A stretch of DNA of 50,955 nucleotides from Paludibacteraceae bacterium (GCA_024400275.1 JAKSMY010000007.1:1-50955); one strand, 5' to 3'; positions 32,267-41,740 are shown, counted from the first letter of the stretch. Notes: generated by a model not told the origin, from the letters alone. Program-made: numbers and translations.

Positions 32267-33670
32267 TTATTTTAACATGCCCGTGTGCTGGCGGAAAGTC
32301 AGTTCCGCCATGCGAAGTGTCACGGCTGCATCAATCTTTTCCGTATAGGCATTTTCCCAAGCTGTTTGTGCCATCATCACGTCGGTAGCAGTAGCTACGC
32401 CCTCGTCGTATGCTTCTTTGGCAAAACGCAGATTCTCTTCTGCCGATTTGATGTTAGCTTTTGCGCGAAGCAGTGAGTTATTGGCCTCTATGACACGATG
32501 TTTGTCCTGTGTGGCTTGCAATTCGATTTTTTCAGACGCTTCTTCCATCTGTAATTCTACGGTCTTGGCTTTGTGTTTTGCTGCCTTATAGTTAAGAATA
32601 TCACTGGCATGAGCGATAGGCAGGTTAACGGCTACGCCAACCGAGAAGAAGCCTCCAAAGTCATTCTTGAATCCGTCTTTGACATTAGGATTGGTAGCAA
32701 TATAATTGGCACCGGCAACGATATTGGGTTGCAAGAATGAACCGGCTAAACCGACTCCGGCTTTTGCCATTTTCTTTGCTTCTGCTAACATTTGCAACTC
32801 TTCACGGTTTGCCAGTATCTCATTCATACTGACTTCATCGGTTTGCAAAACAGCATCGTCTAAACCGGTATCGTCCAAAATAATATCCTCATTCAAAGGC
32901 AGTCCGACTAATTGGCATAAAGCCATCTTGCTCAGTGCCAAACCATTTTCGGCTTTGCTGAGTGACGACTCGGCTTCGTTCAACTTAACGCGAACTTTCA
33001 GTATATCAGCCTGTGTGGCTACGCCTTCCTCCAATGCAGCTTCCACATTGCTTAACAGCGTACGGAGCAGATTGGTGTATTGTTGAGCCAATTTGCGTTT
33101 CTCGTTCACGCTGAGTACACGCCAATAGGCTTCTTCCACATCTACCATCAGTTGAGCATTGTTTTTTTGACCTTTGATCTGCTCAAGTCTCTCGTATGAT
33201 TTCATCAACTTATACGAGTTGATTACTTTACCACCCACATAAATAGGTTGTACCAGTCCCACTTGTGCTGCAAAGACGTGATGAAAATCCAATGTCAGAC
33301 TGTTGTATATTTCGTCAAATGCACCTCCTATACCTGCTTGGATATCTTTACCAAAACTTGTTTGAGGCTGCCAACCTGAATAACCGGCAGAAGAAAGGGT
33401 ATAACCATTACTTAATTCTAAGACCGAAGGTAAGATGTGTGCGTTTGATGTGTTGTACATATAGGCACCATTGGCTGAGAACTTGGGGAAGAAATTTGCC
33501 AAGGCGGCTTTTCTCATTAGTTGAGCAGCTGCGATATTTTCGTGGTCTATCTGAGATTGCTTGTTGTTTTGTACAGCCATATTACGACAACCGTCCAAGG
33601 TCAATAATTGCTGACCCGAGACGGCAAGGCAATACGTCGTCAACAACAAGAAAAGAAACGGTCTTTTCAT
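32267..33670 (-). CDS. TolC-family outer-membrane efflux protein
   Basis: The 467-residue protein has a signal peptide (residues 1-19, ending VSGQQ) and the duplicated TolC fold. Each half begins with long helices; visible repeat-like blocks are LTLDGCRNMAVQNNKQ at the start, SYERLEQIKGQKNNAQLMVDVEEAYW, and LRFAKEAYDEGVATATDVM (the conserved Y-x-x-G-x-x-x-x-x-D block) near the C terminus. It forms the outer-membrane duct for the HlyD/permease exporter. It starts only 28 bp after rnfA with no promoter motif seen in the gap, so it may be transcribed with the rnf genes. Confidence 0.92.
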   Translation of the reverse strand: MKRPFLFLLLTTYCLAVSGQQLLTLDGCRNMAVQNNKQSQIDHENIAAAQLMRKAALANFFPKFSANGAYMYNTSNAHILPSVLELSNGYTLSSAGYSGWQPQTSFGKDIQAGIGGAFDEIYNSLTLDFHHVFAAQVGLVQPIYVGGKVINSYKLMKSYERLEQIKGQKNNAQLMVDVEEAYWRVLSVNEKRKLAQQYTNLLRTLLSNVEAALEEGVATQADILKVRVKLNEAESSLSKAENGLALSKMALCQLVGLPLNEDIILDDTGLDDAVLQTDEVSMNEILANREELQMLAEAKKMAKAGVGLAGSFLQPNIVAGANYIATNPNVKDGFKNDFGGFFSVGVAVNLPIAHASDILNYKAAKHKAKTVELQMEEASEKIELQATQDKHRVIEANNSLLRAKANIKSAEENLRFAKEAYDEGVATATDVMMAQTAWENAYTEKIDAAVTLRMAELTFRQHTGMLK

Positions 33671-33698
33671 AAGTGTATTTTTACTGTTATTTTAGTGT

Positions 33699-34295
33699 TT
33701 ATACAACTCCGCTAAAGCCCATAAATGCCATAGCCAAAATACCGGCGGTAAGTAGGGCGATAGGGGTTCCTTGCATGGCTTTAGGTACTTTATTCATACT
33801 CAATTGCTCGCGTATGCCGGCAAAGAGCACCAGTGCCAATGCAAAACCGATAGCGGTAGCAAAGGCAAAGATAGTACCATTGAGCAGCCCCTCTGCGGGA
33901 GCACCGCCCGGCATCTTGTATGTTCCGTTGGCTACAAGGATAGCAACACCCAACAGGCAGCAGTTGGTGGTAATAAGAGGCAAGAAAACACCCAAAGCCT
34001 GATAAAGTGACGGGGAAATTTTCTTCAGTACGATTTCAATCATTTGCACAAGGGCGGCAATAACCAAGATAAAGAGAATGGTTTGGAGGAACTCAACACC
34101 CCAAAGAACCAGTAATTTCTGCAATAAATAGGTTACGATAGTTGCGAGCGTCAGTACAAACGTTACAGCGGCACCCATTCCGAGGGCGGTGTCAATTTTC
34201 TTACTAACTCCCAAGAACGGGCAGATTCCTAAGAACTGACTTAATACGATATTATTGACGAATATCGCGCTGATAAATATTAAAAAGTATAGCAT
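33699..34295 (-). CDS. rnfA: Rnf complex membrane subunit RnfA
   Basis: RnfA is one of two homologous membrane subunits of the ion-pumping ferredoxin:NAD oxidoreductase. The 198 residues form six membrane segments and keep the two conserved cysteine sites for the intramembrane iron-sulfur cluster (LGICPFLG in segment 1 and TTNCCLLG in segment 4), shared in symmetry with RnfE. IFVNNIVLSQFLG is the family start. It is the last rnf gene, 1 bp after rnfE. Confidence 0.96.
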   Translation of the reverse strand: MLYFLIFISAIFVNNIVLSQFLGICPFLGVSKKIDTALGMGAAVTFVLTLATIVTYLLQKLLVLWGVEFLQTILFILVIAALVQMIEIVLKKISPSLYQALGVFLPLITTNCCLLGVAILVANGTYKMPGGAPAEGLLNGTIFAFATAIGFALALVLFAGIREQLSMNKVPKAMQGTPIALLTAGILAMAFMGFSGVV

Positions 34296-34296
34296 A

Positions 34297-34884
34297 TTAT
34301 TTTTTCATTAATTTTTGAACCAAAGCCATAATATATCCTAAGCAGATAAAAGCACCCGGGGCAAGTACAAAGATAAGGGCTCCGTATTGTCCGTCATAGA
34401 TGTGCGCTCCGAAGATGCAACCTGTACCCAATAATTCACGCACGGCACCGATAACGGTTAAAGAAAGCGTGAATCCAAGTCCCATTCCAATTCCGTCTAA
34501 TGCGCTGAGACCCACATTGTTCTTGCAGGCAAAAGCTTCTGCACGACCCAACACGATACAGTTAACAACAATCAGCGGAATAAACAAGCCAAGGGTGGCG
34601 TAGATAGCAGGCACGTACGCTTGCATAAGGAGTTGCAATATACTGACGAAAGTAGCAATAACAACAATGAATGCAGGAATACGCACCTTGTCGGGGATAA
34701 CGTTCTTCAGTAATGATATAACCATATTGGAACAAATAAGTACGAACATGGTTGCCAGTCCCATAGACATACCATTGACGGCACTGGTGGTCGTTGCCAA
34801 TGTGGGGCACATACCAAGCACCAAACCGAACGTAGGATTCTCTTTGAGAATACCGTTTGTTAATGTTTTCAAAGCATTATTCAT
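34297..34884 (-). CDS. rnfE: Rnf complex membrane subunit RnfE
   Basis: RnfE pairs with RnfA to hold an iron-sulfur cluster in the membrane and pass electrons through it. The 195 residues begin MNNALKTLTNGILKENPTF, the usual RnfE start, with LGMCPTLA and VVNCIVLGRAEAFA as the cysteine motifs and six membrane segments. A longer frame starting at 34926 runs through the GTGCATT repeat inside rnfG and was rejected. The ATG overlaps the rnfG stop by 8 nt. Confidence 0.95.
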   Translation of the reverse strand: MNNALKTLTNGILKENPTFGLVLGMCPTLATTTSAVNGMSMGLATMFVLICSNMVISLLKNVIPDKVRIPAFIVVIATFVSILQLLMQAYVPAIYATLGLFIPLIVVNCIVLGRAEAFACKNNVGLSALDGIGMGLGFTLSLTVIGAVRELLGTGCIFGAHIYDGQYGALIFVLAPGAFICLGYIMALVQKLMKK

Positions 34885-35452
34885 TGTTAGCCTCCTTTCC
34901 ATCGTGCATTGTGCATTGTGAACCATCTACTTGTGAAGCACCTGTCCAGGCTTCTACTTGTTCGCCTTGTTGTGCTTTCCACTCCGCGTACGCGCTGTTT
35001 ATTGCACTAAGGAACGCGCGTGAGGAGATAGTAGCGGCAGTGATAGCATCTACCGAACCGCCGTCTTTCGATACAGTGAATTGTCCGTCTGCTACGCGAC
35101 CAACGATACATTGTCCGGGTTTGTCCGCATTTTTGAACCATTCTACGATATGGGTTCCCAAACCGGGCGTTTCTTGTTGTTCCAATACTTCGTAACCGAG
35201 TATAGTACCGTCTTGAGCAAAACCGACCATCAGTCGGATCGGACCGCCAAAACCGTTGGCCGTGCATTCAATAGCCGTTCCTTCCTGACCATTCAATACA
35301 GCCACTTTTGCGGCGTTTTGTTCAGCTTCTTTTTGTGCTTCAATCTGGGCTTTGGTTACCATATATACGGCAGCCAATCCCGCTGCGGCTACCAATGTGA
35401 TAGAGGTCAGCGAGAGCACCATATTTTTAAATGTACTTTCCATTTTAGCCAT
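34877..35452 (-). CDS. rnfG: Rnf complex flavoprotein subunit RnfG
   Basis: RnfG carries a covalently bound FMN facing the periplasm. The 191-residue protein has one N-terminal membrane segment (residues 13-33) and an FMN-binding domain with ETPGLGTHI and DAITAATISSRAF. The last motif corresponds to the flavinylation signature, with Thr as FMN acceptor; the usual Gly is Ala here. The C-terminal 15 residues (SQCTMHDGKEANNE) come from a GTGCATT repeat and overlap the rnfE start by 8 nt. Positioned between rnfD (11 bp) and rnfE, as in other Bacteroidetes. Confidence 0.93.
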   Translation of the reverse strand: MAKMESTFKNMVLSLTSITLVAAAGLAAVYMVTKAQIEAQKEAEQNAAKVAVLNGQEGTAIECTANGFGGPIRLMVGFAQDGTILGYEVLEQQETPGLGTHIVEWFKNADKPGQCIVGRVADGQFTVSKDGGSVDAITAATISSRAFLSAINSAYAEWKAQQGEQVEAWTGASQVDGSQCTMHDGKEANNE

Positions 35453-35463
35453 AGTTGTGTCTC

Positions 35464-36450
35464 CTATTTTTTTACGACCTCACCGAAACGGCGTGGACGA
35501 ATCTTGTTCAACAAAGGTACGGTAGCGTTCATAATCAAGATAGCGAAGGACATTCCCTCAGGATAAGCACCCCAAGTACGAATAACCATTACAATCAATC
35601 CGATGCCGATACCGAAGATAACTTTACCCCAACCGGTCATAGGACTGGTCACATAGTCGGTTGCCATAAAGAAAGCTCCGAGCATGATACCACCGGTGCA
35701 GAGGGACAGTGCCGTATAGTGACAGGGACACATTCCCTCGGGAGTGCCCAAAGCGGCAAAGGCAGCAACGGTAGCAAGAATACTAACCGGAATATGCCAC
35801 GTAATCACTTTGGTGCAAATCAGGAATATGCCGCCGGCAATCAGTGCGATAGCACTCACTTCACCTAACGAACCGCCCATGAATCCAAAGAAAGCGTCTT
35901 GCAGGTTAGGCAGTTTGTCCATCAGTGACATATCGCCGTTCTTGATGATTTGCTTCATAGCAGCCAACGGAGTGGCTCCTGTGGCTGCATCTACGTACGA
36001 GCCGCCAAAACCTTGTGGCAAAGGCCATGTGGTCATTTGTACGGGGTAAGCAATGAGTAAGAATACACGACCGACCAAAGCGGGGTTGAAGGGGTTTTGT
36101 CCCAGTCCGCCAAAGGTCATCTTACCTACACCGATAGCCACGATGGCACCGATAATAACTAACCACCAGGGAAGATTACTGGGTAGGTTGAATGCCAGCA
36201 AAAGACCGGTCAAGATGGCGGAACAATCACACAGGGTAGGTTGTTGTTTGAGCACCCACTTAGCGATAATCCACTCTGTGGCGCAACATGCAACAATACT
36301 GATAAGCGTGGTAATCAGGGCACCCCAACCGAAAGCCGCCAATGATACGGCATAAGCAGGCAGTAAGGCTGCAATTACCAAAAGCATATTTTTCCGGACA
36401 CTATCGCCGCTGTGTGCGTGCGGAGCCGGAGCAACAATTAATTTTTTCAT
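35464..36450 (-). CDS. rnfD: Rnf complex membrane subunit RnfD
   Basis: RnfD is the membrane subunit with covalent FMN, homologous to NqrB. The 328-residue protein has about nine membrane segments. FGGLGQNPFNPALVGRVFLL and the flavinylation site TGATPLAAM are visible, and the end GMSFAILIMNATVPLLNKI is family-typical. The start is MKKLIVAPAP at 36450; the upstream TTG at 36459 was rejected. It is 30 bp after rnfC and 11 bp before rnfG. Confidence 0.95.
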   Translation of the reverse strand: MKKLIVAPAPHAHSGDSVRKNMLLVIAALLPAYAVSLAAFGWGALITTLISIVACCATEWIIAKWVLKQQPTLCDCSAILTGLLLAFNLPSNLPWWLVIIGAIVAIGVGKMTFGGLGQNPFNPALVGRVFLLIAYPVQMTTWPLPQGFGGSYVDAATGATPLAAMKQIIKNGDMSLMDKLPNLQDAFFGFMGGSLGEVSAIALIAGGIFLICTKVITWHIPVSILATVAAFAALGTPEGMCPCHYTALSLCTGGIMLGAFFMATDYVTSPMTGWGKVIFGIGIGLIVMVIRTWGAYPEGMSFAILIMNATVPLLNKIRPRRFGEVVKK

Positions 36451-36480
36451 ATCTTGCAATTTACAATATTCGTTTACCTA

Positions 36481-37842
36481 TTATTTTTTTGCTTCGGCGG
36501 CGGCTTTGGCAGCAGCTTGGCGGGCACGTATATTACCGCCTACAATGGCTTTACCGCTACGCACGTAGTCCAACAGCGGACGATGGCTCGGACAGGTGAA
36601 TTGGCAGCAACCGCACTCGATACAGTCCATTATATCGTGTGCCTCCATCTCGTCGTACATCTTCAATTCGCTTTGGCGGCTGAGCAAGTAGGGCTCCAGA
36701 CCCATCGGGCAAGCACTGACGCATTTGCCGCAACGGATACAGTTCTCCACTTCGCCACGACGACTCTCTTTCTCCGGCAGGAAAAGCAATCCGCTGGTGC
36801 GCTTGTGGGCGGGCATGTCGATGTTGTTCATTGCGCGACCCATCATCGGACCACCGCCGATAATCTTACCTGTATCTTCAGGAATGCCGCCTGCCAACTC
36901 CACCACCTGTGCAAGCGGTGTACCGAAGCGAACCAAGTAGTTACCCGGTTTGGCTACGCTCTTTCCCGTCACGGTCATAACGCGCGAGATAAGCGGTTTG
37001 TTCTTTTGTACAGCCTCGTAGATGGCATAGATAGTGGCTACGTTGTCCACCACGGCACCTGTTGAAATAGGTAGCGCACCGCTGGCTACTTGACGGCCTA
37101 TGCAGGCATCAATCAGTTGTTTCTCACCACCTTGCGGATACTTAAGTTTAAGAGGCTTAACCTCTACGCCTAATGTCTTCTGTGCCAATTCGGTCATGCG
37201 GGCAATAGCATCGGGTTTGTTTTTTTCAATACCGATAATAGCACGGCTGATGCCCAATGCGCGCATTACAATTTGAATACCGATAACCACTTCCTCACCG
37301 TGCTCCAACATCAGTTGGTGGTCACAGGTCAGATAGGGCTCACATTCTACACCGTTCACAATCAGCACTTCGGCTTTTTGTCCGGGAGGGGGGCATAACT
37401 TGACGTGTGTCGGGAAACATGCCCCGCCGAGACCCACTATACCGGCTTTGGCAATCTTGTCAACAATCTCTTTGGGGTCTAAATTGCACTCGCGAATAAC
37501 GTCTGATGTGCGGTCTATACCTTCCATCCATTCGTCACCTTCCACATCGATAAAGATGGCAGGCATTTTCATGCCCCATGCGTCGATGGTGGTGTCTATC
37601 TTGGTAACGGTGCCGCTGACACCCGAGTGTACGTTGGCACTGACGAATCCGCCGGCTTCTGCCAATAATTGACCCACTTTAACCTTGTCGCCTTTTTGAA
37701 CAACAGGCTTAGCCGGTGCACCGATATGCTGTGCAAGAGGTATGATAGCCTGTTTGGGCAACGCACATTCCGTAATCGGCTGATGAGCCGAATAAATCTT
37801 ATTGTCTTTTGGGTGAACTCCACCTATTTTGAATGTACTCAT
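36481..37842 (-). CDS. rnfC: Rnf complex subunit RnfC
   Basis: RnfC is the peripheral NADH-reacting subunit, related to complex I NuoF. From ATG 37842 (MSTFKIGGVHP) the product is 453 residues. It shows the NADH/FMN region GIVGLGGACFPTHVK, NGVECEPYLTCDHQLM, a SLBB-like segment, and two 4Fe-4S motifs: CIRCGKCVSACPMGLEP and CIECGCCQFTCPSHRP. The Ala/Lys-rich C terminus is shorter than in E. coli RsxC. It begins 11 bp after rnfB. Confidence 0.96.
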   Translation of the reverse strand: MSTFKIGGVHPKDNKIYSAHQPITECALPKQAIIPLAQHIGAPAKPVVQKGDKVKVGQLLAEAGGFVSANVHSGVSGTVTKIDTTIDAWGMKMPAIFIDVEGDEWMEGIDRTSDVIRECNLDPKEIVDKIAKAGIVGLGGACFPTHVKLCPPPGQKAEVLIVNGVECEPYLTCDHQLMLEHGEEVVIGIQIVMRALGISRAIIGIEKNKPDAIARMTELAQKTLGVEVKPLKLKYPQGGEKQLIDACIGRQVASGALPISTGAVVDNVATIYAIYEAVQKNKPLISRVMTVTGKSVAKPGNYLVRFGTPLAQVVELAGGIPEDTGKIIGGGPMMGRAMNNIDMPAHKRTSGLLFLPEKESRRGEVENCIRCGKCVSACPMGLEPYLLSRQSELKMYDEMEAHDIMDCIECGCCQFTCPSHRPLLDYVRSGKAIVGGNIRARQAAAKAAAEAKK

Positions 37843-37853
37843 AATATGCAACT

Positions 37854-38819
37854 TTATTTGTTATACGGCAAACAATTCGGGAAGATAGCCATAGGTGTCT
37901 TCAATGCTTGAATCTTGGCTGCTATAGCGGGATCAAATTTCTCGTCACCCGTAGCAGCAGGTGTTTCTGCGGCGGCAGCCGGAGCAGCCGCTTTGCTTAG
38001 TCGTTGTTCAAAGCCCATGCCCCACAATGCTCCGGTTGGACATTGCGGTTCACATTCGCGGCAAACAACACATTTATCGAAATCTATATAGGCTACATTG
38101 TTGGTAACGGTGATAGCCTCTTGCGGGCAAACTTTGGCGCATAGACCGCAACCGATACAAGCGTTAGCGCAATTCTTTTTGGCAACGGGACCCTTGTCCT
38201 GGTTGATACATTTAACTACCATACGTTGGCCGTTCTCGCCTTTCTTACGCAGTTCGATGATGTGACGGGGACAAGCCTTGACACATTTTCCGCAACTGGT
38301 ACATTTGTTTTCATCTACCTCGGGCAGACCGGTCTCGGGGTTCATCGTGAGGGCTCCGAACTGACAGGCAGCCACGCAGTCGCCACAACCTAAGCAACCG
38401 TAAGCACAGCCACTCTCGCCCACGTACATGGCGTTCATGATGGAGCAGGAACGTGTGCCGTTGTATTCACTGGTGCGAGGACGCGCCTCACACGTACCGT
38501 TACAGCGGATAACCGCTACTTTAGGCTCTCCTGCGGGAGCAGCCATACCGAGGATGGTACCGACTTTTTCCATTGTCGGAGCACCTCCAACCGGGCAGAA
38601 CAGACCGTCTAACGAGGACGCTTTGGTGCATGCTTCGGCTAATGCACGACAGCCGGCAAAACCGCAACCTCCACAATTGGCTCCGGGAAGTACTTCCTGA
38701 ACCTGATCAATTCGAGGGTCTTCTTCTACCTTGAACTTCTGGGCAATGAAATAAAGCAGCACAGCGGCTACCAATCCTGTCACACCCAGAACGAGCAATG
38801 CAATAATAATTGGATTCAT
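37854..38819 (-). CDS. rnfB: Rnf complex ferredoxin subunit RnfB
   Basis: RnfB accepts electrons from reduced ferredoxin. The 321-residue protein has a membrane anchor (residues 3-27), the N-terminal cluster motif LPGANCGGCGFAGCRALAEA with a later FCPVGG, then four ferredoxin-type motifs (CLGCGDCVAAC, CTSCGKCVKACPR, CIGCGLCAKVCPQ, CVVCRECEPQCPTGA). A Pro/Ala-rich linker precedes a short tail. It is the first rnf gene, 24 bp after the RseC-like gene. Confidence 0.96.
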   Translation of the reverse strand: MNPIIIALLVLGVTGLVAAVLLYFIAQKFKVEEDPRIDQVQEVLPGANCGGCGFAGCRALAEACTKASSLDGLFCPVGGAPTMEKVGTILGMAAPAGEPKVAVIRCNGTCEARPRTSEYNGTRSCSIMNAMYVGESGCAYGCLGCGDCVAACQFGALTMNPETGLPEVDENKCTSCGKCVKACPRHIIELRKKGENGQRMVVKCINQDKGPVAKKNCANACIGCGLCAKVCPQEAITVTNNVAYIDFDKCVVCRECEPQCPTGALWGMGFEQRLSKAAAPAAAAETPAATGDEKFDPAIAAKIQALKTPMAIFPNCLPYNK

Positions 38820-38843
38820 AATATGTTTTTTTTAATAGTGATA

Positions 38844-39074
38844 CTATATTTTGGGTTTGCATGCCCATAGAACCAGATAATAAAGGGCAACCAATCCTAA
38901 TGCTACTCCGCATATAATCCATTCATTGATATGCACGGCACTCAGTCCTATTACACTCCCTGCTAATACCACAAAGGGCAAGATATAACCCAACGTAAGG
39001 GCTTTCCATTGTTGCTTTTGAGTATAGCAACTCTCCTCTGTCTGCCTGCATTGGTTTTTCAACGAACAGGACAT
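38844..39074 (-). CDS. short RseC/MucC-like membrane protein
   Basis: RseC-like proteins accompany rnf/rsx genes; in E. coli RseC helps reduce SoxR. From ATG 39074 the product is 76 residues: an N-terminal CMSCSLKNQC-type cysteine cluster (Cys3, Cys8 of the chosen start; one more Cys is encoded just before it), two membrane segments (residues 25-65) and a short basic end. Typical members are about 140 residues with an N-terminal SH3-like domain that is missing here. The open frame extends to a TTG at 39131, but that lies in the -7 element. TTG 39119 or GTG 39110 could be real starts. It heads the rnf run. Confidence 0.7.
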   Translation of the reverse strand: MSCSLKNQCRQTEESCYTQKQQWKALTLGYILPFVVLAGSVIGLSAVHINEWIICGVALGLVALYYLVLWACKPKI

Positions 39075-39128
39075 ACACCCCTCTGCCTTATTGAACGAAT
39101 TATCGGACACAATACACAAATAAACGTG

Positions 39129-39160
39129 CAAAATTATAAATAATTTCTCACATAAGCAAA
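39129..39160 (-). promoter_or_regulatory. promoter of the rseC-like/rnf unit
   Basis: On the minus strand TTTG (39157-39160), 20-bp spacer, TAATTTTG (39129-39136). Divergent from the ftsK promoter, 35 bp apart. Confidence 0.75.
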
Positions 39161-39195
39161 TAAAAAGACATTTTTTTGCGTAAAAAGCGTGTTTA

Positions 39196-39227
39196 TTTGG
39201 TAGTCTGAAAGCTGTTTTGTATCTTTG
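39196..39227 (+). promoter_or_regulatory. promoter of ftsK
   Basis: TTTG (39196-39199), 20-bp spacer, TATCTTTG (39220-39227), 20 bp before the ATG. Confidence 0.82.
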
Positions 39228-39247
39228 TACTGTAAATTAAGTGTATT

Positions 39248-41740
39248 ATGCCGAGAAAATCTCAAAGAACATCAGTCAACAGCGACGCACAAAAATCTTC
39301 GACATGGGGAAATTATTGGTACACCTTGACAGGGGACGGTCGGGCAAGATTAATTGTCGGAATTGTTTTGCTCACGCTGACGCTGCTGACTACCATAGCA
39401 TATTTCAGTTTCTTTTTCACAGGTAAAGCCGATTATTCAATCGTGGAATTGTCGCGTGCCGAGCGTGTGGCTAATTCGCTTTCCATTCACAACTGGTTAG
39501 GGCTTCCCGGAGCCTGTGTGGCACGCGCTATGATAGATGGAGCATTTGGCGTTTTCAGTGTCTTATTCCTCATCATGGGTGCGCTATACGGCTTGCAGCT
39601 GCTCAAGGTACTTGACATCAAATGTTGGAAACTTTTCTTCTGCTCGTCGTTCCTGCTGATATGGGGTTCGGTAACGTTGGGCTTTATTCAACTCTTCTGC
39701 GCCCGTAACCTGTTTTTCCGTTTGGGAGGGGCTCACGGCGAGTGGCTCGCTACGTTAGGAAACAACTATATGCAGGCATTGGGCATGTCTGTCATTTTAC
39801 TGGTCACGCTGGTTATTTTCCTGATTATAGCGGATAAACATTTTATCGACAAAGTGCAGTTCTGTTACCGGTCCTTGGCATGCAAACTATGGAAAAAAGA
39901 TGCGGCAGTGCCTATCGCTGAAAATAATAATGATGATGAGGTGGTTGTGGAAACATCAATCGACCAAAAAGAGATTGATATTAAAATCGTTGAACAGCCT
40001 GATACAATCATTGTTGAGCAACCTGTCGAAGAGCCTGTTTTGACGATTGACAAGCCGGTTGACCAAACACCTGATACCCATGCTGATACTTCGGTATCTG
40101 ATGCACCTTTGGATATAGAAAAAACGGAGGAGGTGGAAATATCCGATGAGAATAATGCCGACCGATGGGAAAAAATGGGGCCTTATGATCCGCGTAAGGA
40201 TTTGGAGAACTATAAGTTCCCGCCGTTGTCGCTGCTTAAGGTTTATGACAACGAGACAGCTCCTGTTATCGACCAAGCCGAGCAGCAGGCGAATGCCAGC
40301 CGCATTGTGCAGACCTTGCGTAATTACGATGTGGAAATCGAATCTATCAAGGCTACTGTCGGTCCTACCGTCACCCTGTATGAGGTAGTGCCCAAGGCGG
40401 GTACGCGTATATCCAAGATTCAGTCGCTGGAGAACGATATTATGTTGTCGCTCAGTGCAATAGGTATTCGTATCATAGCCCCGATGCCGGGCAAAGGTAC
40501 TGTCGGCATAGAGGTACCCAACGAGAAACCGCAAGTCGTTTCCATGCACTCCGTCATCGCTTCCAAGCGATTCCAAGATGAGGTAAAGATGAAGTTGCCG
40601 GTGGCTATCGGACGCACCATCACCAATGAAGTCTTTACGTTTGATTTGGCTAAGACACCCCACTTATTGGTGGCAGGTGCTACGGGTCAGGGTAAGTCTG
40701 TCGGACTGAATGCCATCATTGCTTCGCTGATTTATAAGAAACACCCTGCTGAATTGAAATTCGTGCTGGTGGATCCCAAGATGGTGGAGTTCAGTATTTA
40801 TAAACCTTTGATACGCCATTACATGGCGGCTATGCCGGACCAGGAAGACCGGGATATTATTATCACCGACTGCCAGAAAGTTATCAATACACTTAATTCG
40901 TTGGTTATCGAGATGGAAGACCGCTATTCCCTGTTGGCAGACGCCAACTGCCGTAATCTGGAGGACTACAACGATAAGTTCAACTCACGCCATCTGAATC
41001 CGGTTAAAGATGTGGAGAATGTGGTTACGCATAAGATTCTGCACCATAAATTTATGCCTTATTTGGTTATTGTCATTGACGAATACGGTGACTTTATCAT
41101 GCAGGCAGGCAAGGAGGTGGAGCGTCCTATCCAGCGTATTGCCCAAAAGGCACGTGCCGTGGGTATGCACATGATTTTGGCTACGCAACGTCCTGACGTT
41201 AAAATTGTTACCGGTACTATTAAGGCTAATATACCAACTCGTATCGCTTTCCGTACCCAGTCGGTTGTCGATTCACGTACCGTGCTTGACGCTAAAGGAG
41301 CCGACCAGTTGATTGGTAAGGGTGATATGCTCTATTCGGGTGGCGGTAACCTGACGCGTATCCAGTGTGCTTTTATCGACACGCCGGAGGTGGAGGCTCT
41401 GGTTAACCACGTCAGTGAACAGCAGCATTTCCTGGCTCCGTATCAGTTGCCGGAATATGTGCCTGAAGGGCAGGAAGAAGCAGTCGCTCCGGGTAGTGTG
41501 GATATGAACCGTTTGGATCCTATGTTTGCCGATGTGGCGCGTTATGTGGTTAGCAAGCAGGAAGGTTCTACTTCGCGTCTGCAACGGGCGTTTGAGATAG
41601 GGTATAACCGTGCCGGTAAACTCTCTGACCAACTCGAGGCTGCCGGTATAGTCGGACCCAATAAAGGACCCAAGGGACGGGATGTGCTCATTCAGGATAT
41701 GGATAGTTTGGCACAATTATTGCAGTCTTTAGGTTGTTAA
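39248..41740 (+). CDS. ftsK: DNA translocase FtsK
   Basis: FtsK is a hexameric septal DNA pump that clears and resolves chromosome termini at division. The 830 residues show four N-terminal membrane segments (about residues 35-200), an acidic Val/Glu/Asp-rich linker (215-300), the alpha domain, and the RecA-like motor with Walker A GATGQGKS (477-484), LVDPKMVEFSIY, Walker B VIVIDEYGDFI, and ATQRPDVKIVTGTIKANIP. The C-terminal winged helix (gamma domain, GSTSRLQRAFEIGYNRAGKL) that reads polar chromosome sequences is present. It is followed after 12 bp by lolA, an order seen in other Bacteroidetes. Confidence 0.96.
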   Translation: MPRKSQRTSVNSDAQKSSTWGNYWYTLTGDGRARLIVGIVLLTLTLLTTIAYFSFFFTGKADYSIVELSRAERVANSLSIHNWLGLPGACVARAMIDGAFGVFSVLFLIMGALYGLQLLKVLDIKCWKLFFCSSFLLIWGSVTLGFIQLFCARNLFFRLGGAHGEWLATLGNNYMQALGMSVILLVTLVIFLIIADKHFIDKVQFCYRSLACKLWKKDAAVPIAENNNDDEVVVETSIDQKEIDIKIVEQPDTIIVEQPVEEPVLTIDKPVDQTPDTHADTSVSDAPLDIEKTEEVEISDENNADRWEKMGPYDPRKDLENYKFPPLSLLKVYDNETAPVIDQAEQQANASRIVQTLRNYDVEIESIKATVGPTVTLYEVVPKAGTRISKIQSLENDIMLSLSAIGIRIIAPMPGKGTVGIEVPNEKPQVVSMHSVIASKRFQDEVKMKLPVAIGRTITNEVFTFDLAKTPHLLVAGATGQGKSVGLNAIIASLIYKKHPAELKFVLVDPKMVEFSIYKPLIRHYMAAMPDQEDRDIIITDCQKVINTLNSLVIEMEDRYSLLADANCRNLEDYNDKFNSRHLNPVKDVENVVTHKILHHKFMPYLVIVIDEYGDFIMQAGKEVERPIQRIAQKARAVGMHMILATQRPDVKIVTGTIKANIPTRIAFRTQSVVDSRTVLDAKGADQLIGKGDMLYSGGGNLTRIQCAFIDTPEVEALVNHVSEQQHFLAPYQLPEYVPEGQEEAVAPGSVDMNRLDPMFADVARYVVSKQEGSTSRLQRAFEIGYNRAGKLSDQLEAAGIVGPNKGPKGRDVLIQDMDSLAQLLQSLGC

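Noticed and set aside
34885..34926. Extended rnfE start at 34926
   Set aside because: The extra residues are encoded by the GTGCATT repeat inside rnfG; MNNALKTL at 34884 is the usual RnfE start.
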